DNA from: Amylostereum areolatum
Lineage: Eukaryota > Basidiomycota > Agaricomycetes > Russulales > Stereaceae
Direction: 5' to 3'
Length of the DNA stretch: 64,000 nt
Assembly (NCBI GenBank): GCA_012932865.1
Contig: SAXG01000004.1
Location: forward strand, 1,605,327 to 1,669,326
Numbering within the stretch: the stretch's first letter is position 1; each line of letters begins with the position of its first letter. A program made the translations under genes and the position numbers. The notes below the pieces were generated by a model that did no database searches, had not been told where the DNA came from, and worked only from the letters and a program-made list of their open reading frames with translations. Below are positions 11,700 to 22,737 of the stretch, piece after piece.

Positions 11700-13245
11700 C
11701 GGTCGCCCATGTACGGTGCGTAGTTTTTGCCGTACACTCACGTCTACGGCTCACAAGGCATGTGTAGTACTGCCGTACAGAATAGCTCAAGCTCCCTCTC
11801 CTCCTTTGCAATCACGCCTTTCTTCTGCAGTAAATCCTGTAGGCGGCGATGGCGGTGACGACTCCGTGTCCCAAGTTGCACTCTTCCCCCCTCCCCCCAA
11901 CCTAAGTAGTCTCCCCGAGGCAGACGGGACACTTTCGTCAAACCTTCTCAAGTTCTGGATCCTCGTGTCTGGCCCCCATCATCCTCAATGTGCCTACTCT
12001 TTCGATCCCACTTCTGCCGCTCCATCTCCCCTGCTTTATGCTACTTTTGCTCCAGTCGACACCATCTCCGACGTCGTTGGCTTCGTCCGGAATTTTTTTA
12101 CAGGAAACATTCCGACTTCGTTCTTCGCAACCCAGGCCTCGGCGCCCAAGTGTGGTGAGAAGTCTCTCGTTTGCCTCGCCCTTGTCGCCTCTTTCCTTCT
12201 CCTCAACCTGGCCAAGTTCGCGCATGGGGGCATGTTGTCAAGACGAAGTCCGCATCGCTTTATGACCTAGGACGTGGACGTGGAGCTCGAACAAGTCGTC
12301 CACCTGTCTCAAACTCAACACCGACGGCAAATCGCAAGTCTTCGTCCGAGTAGGGCGGCTACCGGCCTTTAAGGGTCTACAGCGCGCACATACTATTCAA
12401 AGGACGGCCGCAACACGCTTCGAGCACAGTGTCGCGAGGGAGAGGACAATGTTAAAGATGTTTGAGAGATACTCGAGCGTTTTTAGGCGTATGGACGGTG
12501 TGCTCTCGACTCGTGCGTATGCACTTTCACGTTTTCTCGTTCATTCCATCCAAGCTAACGTCATCTCCAGCTCTCACCGCGGTCTCTACATCAATCATAT
12601 TCCAAGCAATACCATCCACGCGCCATCTCGCTTCATCCTGGATGACATCGATCTACTGCTTCAAGGGGTCCGATCCGACTGGACCCACCTGGCTCATATA
12701 TATGACCGTTCAACTTGTCGTCTAGCCCATTTGCAACAACCTCCCGCCGTTACGAACCTGGGTCTTTCCCCATCCAGTGGTCTACACGTTCTTGCTGTTT
12801 CTCCACATGTTCAAGGAAGAAGCTTTCCCTCCTGTGCCGTCCCACCTTCAATTGGCTCAACTCAACCAGGGTACTTGCGTTTCCCTTCCTCTTTCTTCCT
12901 TTTGCCGTTCTTATGACCCGCCACTCGTCTCACAGCCAAAGCGAAACCGGCTCCTTCTCTCGTCCATTCCAGGAAGATTCGGCCGTGTGCAGCCAAAGAA
13001 GGTTGCGCAGATAATACGATAAAGAATATTCCCAGGGAGTCGATTCCGATCGGACCTTCCCGTTCGACCTCGTCGACATCGTTGCCGTCTCGAACAACAT
13101 ACTCGGCATACATCCGCCGCTCCAAGAAGCGGGGGTACAGGGCAGTAGGGACATACGAGCAATGCTGGACTCCAGCGTCTTGTTCAAATTCCGCCCAGTA
13201 GACTCTGGCATCGTGTTATACAAGGTGGCGGCGGCACTCGCATAA
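11700..13245 (+). pseudogene. RGL-family copy, best preserved in its 3' part
   Basis: Shares landmarks with the copies at 3.3, 19.8, 23.8 and (minus) 48.7 kb. The 5' part has gtacggtgcgtag followed by ctcacgtctacggctcacaag. An exon near 12.35-12.51 kb ends in a GT followed by a pyrimidine-rich intron to ctccag near 12.57 kb, and the next exon reads SSHRGLYINHIPSNTIHAPSR, then VRSDWTHLAHIYDRST. A last exon near 13.05-13.24 kb reads TFPFDLVDIVAVSNNILG...PLQEAGVQ to a stop. It aligns by eye with TFSFDLDDAVPVSNTIDT...PLQEVGTS at 48.7 kb. Stops interrupt the middle, so the copy is probably broken. The function is unknown. Confidence 0.35.
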
Positions 13246-13547
13246 GCGAGGATTCATATAGAATGTATACACTGAATAATGCATGTACAACGAAGCAACG
13301 ATTCGAAACACGGGGCCGGACGAGTTGTATGCATGTACGGGTAACTTCAGATAATCAAATAATGTCGTAGCTCTTCGAGCGGGAAGGCAGTCAATCAAAG
13401 ATGGGAAGAGAAATAAACCACGAATGCTCAGTCCGTCGAGACTGCACTGTGGAGGTACGTAGAAAGGTTTTCAAGAGAAGTACAGAACCCACCAACCACG
13501 GAGAAAAAGGAGACACAACACATAGACAAGTTGAATGCAACACAGGC

Positions 13548-16500
13548 TCAGATCCCGATGTGAATGAATGGAACCCACCGGACGAACTCCCTCTCGCCGA
13601 CCTCATCGCGCAAATGCTTCACTGCAGCATGAAGCGCGTATGCCACCTTGCTTCGACCATCCCCACCATCCTTCATCAGTCGCAAGTAAAACTCCTCCGC
13701 AATCACGGGCGCATCCTTGTCCTTGATCGACCACATCGTCGCGACAACGCTTTGATATCCCGCGGTGAGCATCCCCGCCGCGAGATGCACCGCCTCCTCC
13801 GTCAATTTCTCGTCGCCGGTAGCGGTTTGACAGGCGGATAGGAATGCGAGCTCAGTGTGCTTGAACGAGCGTTGCATGATGGACAGAAGCTCTAATCGGC
13901 TGTCGTGGAGGATGAACGCACTTTTAGTAGGGTCTTGAGGATGCTGATGCGCATGACAGGCAAGATGGATCCAGTTATGGTCCGCCATGGCGTTCAAGAC
14001 GGAACCCATGGTCGCTTTCTCCCCGTCCAGATATAACCCAAGGTCTCCGACGATCTTCTGAACGGCTGCAACTTCCGCAACGGTCCCTGGCAATGAGCTT
14101 TGACCAGGAGTCCCAGGCTGAGATACAGCGAGAATGCTTGGACTACCTGTGCGATTGTGCCCGCCGCGGTGCCGTCCAGCTTCAAGTAGCGCGGAGAGCG
14201 TTGGCGTGTAGGAGGAAACGACAAAGTCGAAAACCTTCGGTCCTGCCTCATCGTCGTAGATGCCAGCCGCGTGGAGAGGAAGGAATCCCAAAGGGCCTGT
14301 CGCGCACCAGGTGACGTGAGGAATATCACCTGGTGTCCACAAGTCTCCTGATGACTGAGAACAGCCGGGTCGTTTGTGAGCATCGGTCAAGTAGAGTGAT
14401 ACACAAACTTACCCCGGCGAGCGCAAGGAGAACCGGCTGCACGATGCCCGACCACAGTTTCGTGAGGATAGACGACATAGGATCTTCCTCCCCAGCCGCA
14501 GGACGTTTCCATCGCATTCCACGGGCCCGAACACCTGACTGCCGAAGGTATTGTAGCATGGAGTCTTTCCAACCAGTCATGTCTTCGTGATTGAGGGCGG
14601 GGAGATGAATATGTCGAACTGCATCGGAAGATGGGAGCAATATCAAATGCGTCGCAGCGTTTCTTGTTGATGTTGACCACGACGACCGGGACCGGAAGCA
14701 GTGGCGGGGCGAAAATGCGACAGCCTCTTCGGTCGCAGGAAGTCTTCGAATCCGGGGAGTGTGCGAGCTTTGTCAACCATCCGCTCGTATTCCTCTGCGA
14801 GACGACGGTGCTTCTGTGCCTCATCCTCCAGCACCGTTTCCTTCTCCTGTTCCTCCTTGCCGGACTTGAGCCCTTGACTGGTTCCTGCAACGTCCAGTGC
14901 CTGTGAGATCTGTTGCAAGTTGTGGGCAAGCACCGGGTCCACAGCTCGCAGGTCATCAAGTGGCGTGCGGAGTTGGAGCATCTGCCCCCAGATGACGCAC
15001 CGGCCGTCCTCCAGCCATTCGAGAGCGCACGCCAGGTCACCGGCGGCGATTGCGGCGGCGACGGCCTCGCTCACAGCTTCGGCTATGTCAGGAAGTTCCT
15101 CATAGCGCCGATGCAGGCTGGAGCCCAGCCATGCCACACGCGGTACAAGTGCTAGCACTGCCTGGTAGGCCTCCAAGGGCGAGGACGTGGAATGCGACAA
15201 TGACAGTAATTCCGCCCATCTACGGGCAGCATGGAACCGGACAGATGGTGGGCCGGATGGACTATTTGCAGACATCCTGTAAATGTCAACCGCGGCATGA
15301 AAGTCAATGATCTCCCGTAATCGCGTGAATCGTTGCACTAAGGAGGTTCCAAGGTTGTTGAGGTACCCAGGCTTGTCGGCGTGGCCTTCAGGAGTAAGAT
15401 CGACCGCCGCGCGCTGCACACAGATGGCGCTCTCGACATCTGCGACGTCTCCCGTCCGCTCGAATCGACGCGCGAAGGAGCTTCCAAGGTTGCTGAGGTA
15501 CATGGGCTTGTCGGCGTGGCCTTCAGGAGTGAGATCGACGGCCGCTCGCTGCACACGGATGGCGCTGTCGACATCTGCGACGTCTCCCGTCCGCTCGAAT
15601 CGACACAGGAAGGAGTTTCCAAGGTTGCTGAGGTAGCCAGGCTTGCTGGCATGGCCATCAGGAGTGATATCGACGGCCACGCGCTGCACACGGATGGCGT
15701 TGTCGACATCTGCGACGTCTCCCGCCCGCTCGAATCGACTTCGGAAGGAGTTTCCGAGGTTGCTGAGGTACATAGGCTTGTTGGCGTGGCCATCAGGAGT
15801 GAGATCGACGGCCGCGCGGTGCACACGGATGGCGCTGTCGACATCTGCGACGTCTCCCGCCCGCTCAAATCGACGCGCGAAGGAGCTTCCAAGGTTGCTG
15901 AGGCGTCCAGGTTTGCTAGCGTGGCCATCAGGAGTGAGATCGACCGCCGCTCGCAGCACACGGATGGCGTTGTCGACATCTGCGACGTCTCCCGACCGCT
16001 CGAATCGACGTCGGAAGGAGTTTCCAAGGTTGCTGAGGTGTCCAGGCTTACTGGCGTGGCCATCAGGAGTGAGATCGACCGCCGCTCGCTGCACACGGAT
16101 GGCGCTGTCGACATCTGCGACGTCTCCCGACCGCTCGAATCGACCCAGGAAGGAGTTTCCGAGGTTATTGAGCAGGACAGGCTTGTCGGCGTGGCCTTCA
16201 GGAGTGAGATCGACGGCCGCGCGCTGCACACGGATGGCGCTGTCGACATCTGCGAGGTCTCCCGACCGCTCGAATCGACCCAGGAAGGAGTTTCCGAGGT
16301 TGGTGAGGTACATGGGCTTGTTGGCGTGGCCATCAGGAGTGAGATCGACGGCCGCGCGCTGCACACGGATGGCGCTGTCGACATCTGCGACGTCTCCCGA
16401 CCGCTTGAATCGACTCAGGAAGGAGTTTCCGAGGTTGCTGAGGCATCCAGGTTTGCTGGCGTGGCCATCAGGAGTGAGATCGACCGCCGCTCGCTGCACA

Positions 16501-18099
16501 CGGATGGCGCTGTCGACATCTGCGAGGTCTCCCGACCGCTCGAATCGACCCAGGAAGGAGTTTCCGAGGTTGGTGAGGTACATAGGCTTGTTGGCGTGGC
16601 CATCAGGAGTGAGATCGACGGCCGCGCGCTGCACACGGATGGCGCTGTCGACATCTGCGACGTCTCCCGACCGCTTGAATCGACTCAGGAAGGAGTTTCC
16701 GAGGTTGCTGAGGCATCCAGGTTTGCTGGCGTGGCCATCAGGAGTGAGATCGACCGCCGCTCGCTGCACACGGATGGCGCTGTCGACATCTGCGAGGTCT
16801 CCCGACCGCTCGAATCGACCCAGGAAGGTGTTTCCGAGGTTGCTGAGGTACATAGGCTTGTTGGCGTGGCCATCAGGAGTGAGATCGACCGCCGCGCGCT
16901 GCACACGGATGGCGCTGTCGACATCTGCGACGTCTCCCGACCGCTTGAATCGACTCAGGAAGGAGTTTCCGAGGTTGCTGAGGCATCCAGGTTTGCTGGC
17001 GTGGCCATCAGGAGTAAGATCGACGGCCGCGCGGTGCACACGGATGGCGCTGTCGACATCTGCGACGTCTCCCGCCCGCTCAAATCGACTTCGGAAGGAG
17101 TTTCCGAGGTTGCTGAGGTACATAGGCTTGTTGGCGTGGCCATCAGGAGTGAGATCGACGGCCGCGCGCTGCACACGGATGGCGCTGTCGACATCTGCGA
17201 CGTCTCCCGACCGCTTGAATCGACTCAGGAAGGAGTTTCCGAGGTTGCTGAGGCATCCAGGTTTGCTGGCGTGGCCATCAGGAGTGAGATCGACCGCCGC
17301 TCGCAGCACACGGATGGCGCTGTCGACATCTGCGATGTCTCCCGACCGCTCGAATCGACTTCGGAAGGTGTTTCCGAGGTTGCTGAGGTACATAGGCTTG
17401 TTGGCGTGGCCATCAGGAGTGAGATCGACGGCCGCTCGCAGCACACGGATGGCGCTGTCGACATCTGCGACGTCTCCCGCCCGCTCAAATCGACGCGCGA
17501 AGGAGCTTCCAAGGTTGCTGAGGTACATAGGCTTGTCGGCGTGGTCTTCAGGAGTGAGATCGACGGCGCGTTGCTTGAAGGTGATGGCTGTTTCAATGTC
17601 TATCAAGTTGCCATGCGCCCGAAACCGTTCATAGAATGAGATGCCAACGTGGGACAGTAATGAATGCTCCTCCTCCATCGAACGAGCAAAATATGCCATC
17701 CTGGCCGGGACCGTATCGTGTTGGCAGAGGTCAGAGATAAACTGAGTAGAAGCTCGTCATCTACTTCTTCATCATCGGAAGTGGGTGGCTTACCTCTTCA
17801 AACGACGCCGACCGAGTCGTGGTGGAACCCATCGACTGGAGCTCGAGCAGTTGCAGTTGCATTGCGAAAAACTCGTCTTCGTCAACATCATTGGGCAACA
17901 CATGTCCATCCGCCTGGGTCCATGTCAATGACCGGCAATAATTACGTAAATAACCTTTGCTCACCATTGTCGGTCGAGGCCTCGCGGAGAATGGGAAAGA
18001 TGCGCTTTCGGTCGTTTCAAAGATGAAAGTTGGCAGAAATGCGAAATTCCGAGGTCTGGCATTGGCAATCAACCAGTGCCCCTTCTGCTTAGAGCTCAT
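13548..18099 (-). CDS. TPR-CHAT protein A (caspase-fold CHAT protease on a 17-repeat TPR array)
   Basis: Exons on the minus strand: 17965-18099 or further 5', 17794-17913, 17736-17741 through 14413, and 14354-13548. All splice sites are GT-AG. The second exon is acidic (NDVDEDEFFAMQLQLLE). Seventeen tandem 45-residue repeats follow (about 15310-17600), then an alpha-helical linker (AEAVSEAVAAAIAAGDLACALEWLEDG...). The C-terminal CHAT domain has the presumed catalytic dyad in WIHLACHAHQ (His) and FLSACQTATGDE (Cys), then GYQSVVATMWSIKDKDAP. CHAT is a caspase-like protease domain; TPR arrays sense or bind partners. Relative to copy B, one extra base at 14688-14690 and another at 14645-14647 put the linker out of frame (it ends ...HQQETLRRI), so either the gene is broken between TPR and CHAT or these are base-call errors. 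The upstream start is uncertain, since homology with copy B continues 5' of 18099. Confidence 0.82.
15310..17600 (-). repeat. 135-bp tandem repeat array (17 TPR units) with 270-bp higher-order period
   Basis: Seventeen head-to-tail 135-bp units each encode 45 residues (LTPDGHA(S/N)KP...AIRVQRAAVD). Units 3-10, counted from the protein N-terminus, alternate two types: ASKPGCLSNLGNSFLSRFKRSGDV and ANKPMYL(S/T)NLGN...RFERSGDL. That gives a 270-bp higher-order repeat, with neighbouring dimers nearly identical. This is the signature of recent unequal exchange. Confidence 0.9.
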
Positions 18100-18533
18100 G
18101 GAGACGTACCGTGGTAAGATCTCTCGAGGAGCAACGTGTTTCTGTAGGGAGAGGGAAACTTGAACACGTTGACGTTGGCGAAGGCGAGGACAAGGATGGT
18201 TGGAATCAGGGGATAGGACTACGAACCAGACCGACAATTCAGTCGACGTTTGATGACACACTCGAAAGAAACGCGCACATACGGTCGATTTCAATGTAGA
18301 GTCCTTGGGAGGTGGGGTACGCGAGGGGCAATGGAAAGCAGGAATGGGGGCTGATCAGACGACTCGACAATGGGGGAAGAAGATAAGGGGCATGTACATG
18401 GCTGTGGTTGTTTTATGCCTCGAGGTGAACCGCTATACATGACCAGGAAAGTTGAAAATGAGGCAGAAAAGCAACTTGGTAGACGCCCCTCCGCATCGCA
18501 TGCGAGGTAAATGAGGCTGCGCCTGTTTCTGCC

Positions 18534-19365
18534 CTACGTCGCAATTCGTGGACGCGAAGAACATAAACATTTCGTGGCTGTCATAAGACCAGTGTAGCGC
18601 ACACGGCGGCCACGGACTTGTATCGCTTTTTTGACAGTCTCGAACCGGTATATCGACCTGTGGATGGACGCGAGGATGTTAGCATCCTCCACACGGAAGC
18701 ATGCTGGAAAAACCCACTTACCCACCTCGTGTTTGCCACCGCGTTTGATCACCACGTTCAGCATATCACCCCACTCCACCACCTAACGATTTCTCCCAGC
18801 GCCAGCCCTAACACGCGCCTTCTCTTCGTCCCTGACCATAATTCAAGACTGCACGAGGTCTGACTGGCAGTGCGATGAGCTTCGGTGACAGGGACTTGTG
18901 AGGGGACCTCGTGTTGTTCCATAGAAAGATGATCGCGCGGGATGGGACCAAACGAAGGACGCGCGAGAGTACAGTGTTTCTGGCTTGCTGTGCAGCCGGA
19001 AATGGTGACGGAACGTTTCTGGGGGAGGTTGAGTTTACATGCGCTATACGGAAGGATAGCCTCGAAGAAGACGAACTTATCGATGGCACCCCCACAAGGG
19101 AAGAACGCCTGCTGGAGAAGCGCGCGAGAAGCAAACACAGGCTTTGCGGAGGACTCCGAGCGGTGCTTGTGCGTCCCGCGCCATCTCCTTGTACTAAACA
19201 GACTGGCTCGTCTTGTCGGTGTGTTGGGGTTTGCCTGAGGTCCACGATAACTCCGGGAAATATCGAGGATGAGCGGTAGGCGAGAGTGTTTGAGAAAGCT
19301 GACGAGAGCGCGAGGGTTCTCGAGCAATTGTGCTTGAGAGTGCCGGCAGTGAAATATCGCGCCAC
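18534..19365 (-). pseudogene. NVVIE-family copy inside arm A
   Basis: The minus strand reads VEWGDMLNVVIKRGGKHE, donor gtgggtaagtgg, an intron of about 80 nt ending catccacag, then GRYIPVRDCQKSD, matching the copies at 23.0 and 6.3 kb. Upstream (18.8-19.2 kb), FPAAQQARNTVLSRVLRLVPSRAI has a counterpart FPVAQQVRNAVTSRVLRLLPSRAI in arm B near 44.6 kb. Conservation of that frame between the arms suggests it was once coding. No known domain was recognised. Confidence 0.4.
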
Positions 19366-19849
19366 GCGTTCAGCGCGCGGTCAATCTGTGAAGTTGAGTG
19401 AGTCGTCGAGAAGGAGGTATGGCCCAGACGAGTACATACGAGTATATAGACTGGTTGGCGATGACGTTCGCGAGTGCACATTGTCGACGCGGAGCGACTC
19501 AGCGTCTCCTTGAATCTTCGATTCATCTCTTGAAGCAGGGTTGCAATCGAGAAGGGGAACGATGTGAGTAGTAAGGATGGCCAGTGCCGTGGATTGCCTG
19601 GAAGATGAAGTGTAGGATGGCGACGAACTTGAAAGAGATGCGTGCAGCGTCCGAGTTCAGTCTCTGCGCGCTGCCTCATCACGTGATCGTTCTAAGAGGA
19701 ACACCCTGAGGAGTCTTCCTGCTGCAGCTCCCCAGCTTCATGAACCCCCTCCTACGAGGGCCACGATGTCCACGTTAAATCCGTCAAGTTTTCGCTTCCA
19801 GAAAGCGATGGTGGACGCGCATGTTGCGCCATGTTCAAGCTCTACGGAC

Positions 19850-20800
19850 CACTACGGTGCGCGGGCCTCTTTGCTGTAAGCTCTCACATCTACGACTCAC
19901 ATAACTTGCACTGATTTAGAATAGGCCATTATTTTCGCCGAGGCGGCGGCGACATTCGTCTACTGGATTTCGCCCCCTCAGTCACGATCAGCCCCCGACG
20001 TGCCCCGGCCTCAAATTGAACCCATCCTCGATATGCTCGACGCTATCTTCTTCCTTCCCCTTACCTCTTCCCAGCTCGCGGATACTGCCTTCATCATCCC
20101 TATCGCTCACCGGACGATCCCCCATTCCACCGGTCTCGCCTTCCCCTCTTCCCCCAACGTTGTCCATTTCCCCGACCACTCAAGGAAGCGTGCTCGTCAA
20201 TGCTCGAGGACGCATAGATTCCGATTTCCGACGGCGCACACAAATTCTCATCTTCTTTCCTTCCCCCCTCGTCTTCATCGCCACCACGCTCGCATTCTGT
20301 CTGAATAATGAGGTCAATGGATCAAAACCAAGTTCAACTAAAACTTCCTCGTGTTAGTGGCTCCTGTTTCCGACCCAACGTCGCGTACAAGATCCACAGG
20401 GACCTTCTCGCTCACCTCACTCTCTCATCGCCTGGCTTGTTCGATATCATCAAACTTTGCATCCAGCTTCCAAGGTCATACGAGGACTGAATATTGAATA
20501 CTCGAACGTTTGTGGGCGTTTGGGTGGTGTGCTCTCGACTGGTACGCGTACGTACTTTCCCTTTTTCTCCCTCATTCCTTCCAAGCTAATCTCACCTCCA
20601 GTTTTTACCGCGGTCTTGACATCGAAATTTTAGCCAATTTCATCCACGTTCTATCTGGTTCCTTGGCCTCTCTATGCACCTTCAAGGATTCCTAACGGAT
20701 TAGACCTATCCTATACCAATCGACGATTACCGTGAACCTTTCTCTTCAATTTTCTTTATGCGCTGACTCGTCTTACAAACCCGAACCCCATATGCCCTGG
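19850..20800 (+). pseudogene. RGL-family copy at the inner end of arm A
   Basis: Contains gctgtaagctctcacatctacgactcaca, then a C/T-rich coding-like block (VPRPQIEPILDMLD, mirrored inverted near 43.7 kb), an exon ending WYA before gtacgtactttccc, and after cctccag an exon reading FYRGLDIEILANFIHVLSG that soon stops. The segment to about 20345 belongs to the inverted duplication; the rest does not. Confidence 0.3.
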
Positions 20801-21390
20801 TCTGGGTCCAAGCCCGCGCCGCTTCTCGTGCATTGGCGGGTCGTTTCATTGGTTTCATCCGTCCACAGGCAAAGAATGCTTGCGGTCACCCAGCTTATCA
20901 CGCTAACCACCACGCCGGAAGCACAATGAGGAGCGCATTCACCCACCGACATGGGCGGACACCAAAACGTCGTCACGATATTGTCAGTCGATGTAGGAAG
21001 GCATATGCGTTTCACAACGCGGTGAAGCGCTGGCGTGACGAAGGTGGGGAGCAGGCATTCCGTGTGGGTACCTTGCATTCGCATTCGTTCCCGTGTATCC
21101 TGTATCCTGTATCCTGTAACGTATGTATCCCCGCGCAATATATATATAACCTGCTCTCCGTGTCCACGGTTCACCTTCATTCCACCACCGATGCCTCTTG
21201 TCAAGATCGAACATCACCACATCAAACGCGCTCGAATCGTGTCCATAAATGCCTCTGCGACAAGTCATATTTGCATAGTATGTTCGAGGTTGATTAAATA
21301 GTATAGGACCGGGTTGGGCACGAGCGCGAAAGCAGGCGGACAGAACAAATAAGAGCCCCCGCTTGGGGGGTCAGGATACTTGGCACTTAC
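20801..21390. other. intergenic, downstream of the truncated caspase copy
   Basis: No supported gene. It contains tiny tandem motifs (gtatcctgtatcctgtatcctgta near 21.1 kb and atatatatata near 21.14 kb). The C-terminal exons expected for the caspase paralog are absent. Confidence 0.35.
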
Positions 21391-22325
21391 GACGTAAGGT
21401 CTGGCAAGCGCATGATCGCCTCTTCGTACGTGAGTCTGTCCACGCAGTCCTTGCGGAGAAGGGCAAAAAGCGCGGATGTAAAATCGCCATGTTGGTTGGA
21501 CTCGTGCGCCAGTTCACTCGCCCGGCATGCCGCCAGAAGTACGTGGGAGGCCATCTCGGGCCTTCTCGAATTTCTTTGCGACGCATGTCGCCCGATCTTC
21601 GTCGGATAGGATTTGCTCGTCGACCACGGGGAGAATGGCGTAGTCGTCGGGAAGCTTGACCGAGGGTAAGGGCATGTCCTCGTCTATACGAGTGCCTCAT
21701 CCAGAGTGGCAGCAGTCGAAGATGACGGTCTGGACGGTCTTTGGGGTGAGTAAACGAGAAAATCGCGCGGGAAGTTACTCACAATGTTGTTGCCCTTGGC
21801 CCTGGAAAGCTTGTTAAGTAGAACAGAGAGCGTCACGTCCAATATGCCTTGAGAGCCCTCGCTTGTACTGGTGCGAGGGATGAAATCGTGCGGAAGGATC
21901 ATCTGGATCTTCTCGCCTCCAGCGGCCCATCCTGCTGGGGGGTTGGCTTCGCCGCCATGTCCGGCGTAGTATATGAGGATGGGATCGCCTTCCTGGATCG
22001 AGGTGTTTGTAGCCCGGTTGAGGACGTGTTTGAGGATTTCGCCCCGAGTCGCCCCTTCGTTGCGGAGGTTGAGGATACGCTCAGGCAGGACGCACAGAGT
22101 TTCGATCAAGAACGTTTGTACGCCATCCGCGTCCGCGACGCATCCGTGCAAGTTGCCAACACCCTTGTCATTGTATTTGTCGATACCGATGATCAAGGCA
22201 AAGATGGTCGAGGCAGGACTGACATCGTATATTGGTTCAACAATGTCTGAAGGAAGATAGAAAAAGCTGGCTCACGTGTCGACGGGGACCGAGAGAGGGA
22301 GATACCTTGATAGCGGAGTAGGTAT
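21391..22325 (-). pseudogene. truncated, inactivated caspase-domain gene
   Basis: Paralog of the 7.95-10.2 kb gene with matching introns. Exon equivalents on the minus strand are 22325-22276, 22219-21783 and 21729-21391. It keeps LIIGIDKYND, LIYYAGHGGEANPP (catalytic His) and IFDCCHSG (catalytic Cys). Four lesions are visible. The codon matching the first gene's ATG is ATA (22325-22323). A TGA follows DCCHSG directly (21697-21699) where the intact gene has Ser. One extra base in gcccgagatg shifts frame about 105 nt further on, after which EMASHVLLAACRA resumes in another frame. The roughly 400-residue C-terminal region is missing altogether, although the donor that should lead to it (gtaagt at 21390-21385) is present. 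A peptide stopping after the catalytic Cys could still be made; I call it a pseudogene. Confidence 0.85.
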
Positions 22326-22540
22326 AAGATAAGGATAAATCTAGTCAGAAGACTTCGTACACTGGAGGTCCCGCTGTGCCGGGTTCGTGCGTTGAAGCTT
22401 CTTGTCTACGGGCAACGTGGATTTTGTTAGCACAGGTCAAGACTGAAGGCCCCACGCGGATGAGTACCGTGAGCGGCGGGGATAACTAGCGGAAGGTCAG
22501 ATAGGGAATGCCGGCGATGTGATGCATACTCGTAGCTCAC

Positions 22541-22617
22541 ATATCCAGATACCATAGCAATTTGGGGATGTTGCCAACCGAAACCTTGATCCAGCCCAGG
22601 AAACACTCGGCGGCCAT
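22541..22617 (-). other. conserved exon-like segment upstream of the caspase pseudogene
   Basis: ATG plus 25 codons (MAAECFLGWIKVSVG...LLWYLDM) ending at donor gtgagc. It is the counterpart of 7664-7740 at the intact caspase locus. About 140 nt further on, both loci share a block after a ..gtag acceptor (22371-22419 here). Confidence 0.4.
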
Positions 22618-22737
22618 GCCACTGGAAAAAAGCTAAGAATGAAGCTGTGTTGAGCACACGGCGTGAGGGGGCCAAGAGACGAGCCACCTTTTGAAGCGTT
22701 CATCCGGACTGCGAGACGCATACATGCTATAATTGCC

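Larger units (their letters stand above)
13540..20345 (-). repeat. arm A of a large inverted duplication (partner 43400-48092)
   Basis: The minus strand here and the plus strand of 43.40-48.09 kb carry the same ordered content: TPR-CHAT gene, NVVIE-family fragment, the ccggttgcacagcaag-type segment, and an RGL-family fragment. The inner edge lies near 20345 (tcaatggatcaaaaccaagttc, matched inverted at about 43403-43431). Arm A is about 2.1 kb longer, almost all explained by 17 versus 2 TPR units. Confidence 0.85.

Noticed and set aside
15381..17639. 752-residue plus-strand open frame (and a second 663-residue one) across the TPR array
   Set aside because: Antisense shadow. A 135-bp unit is a multiple of three, so any frame open in one unit is open in all. 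The minus frame has TPR consensus, correct introns and a CHAT domain.
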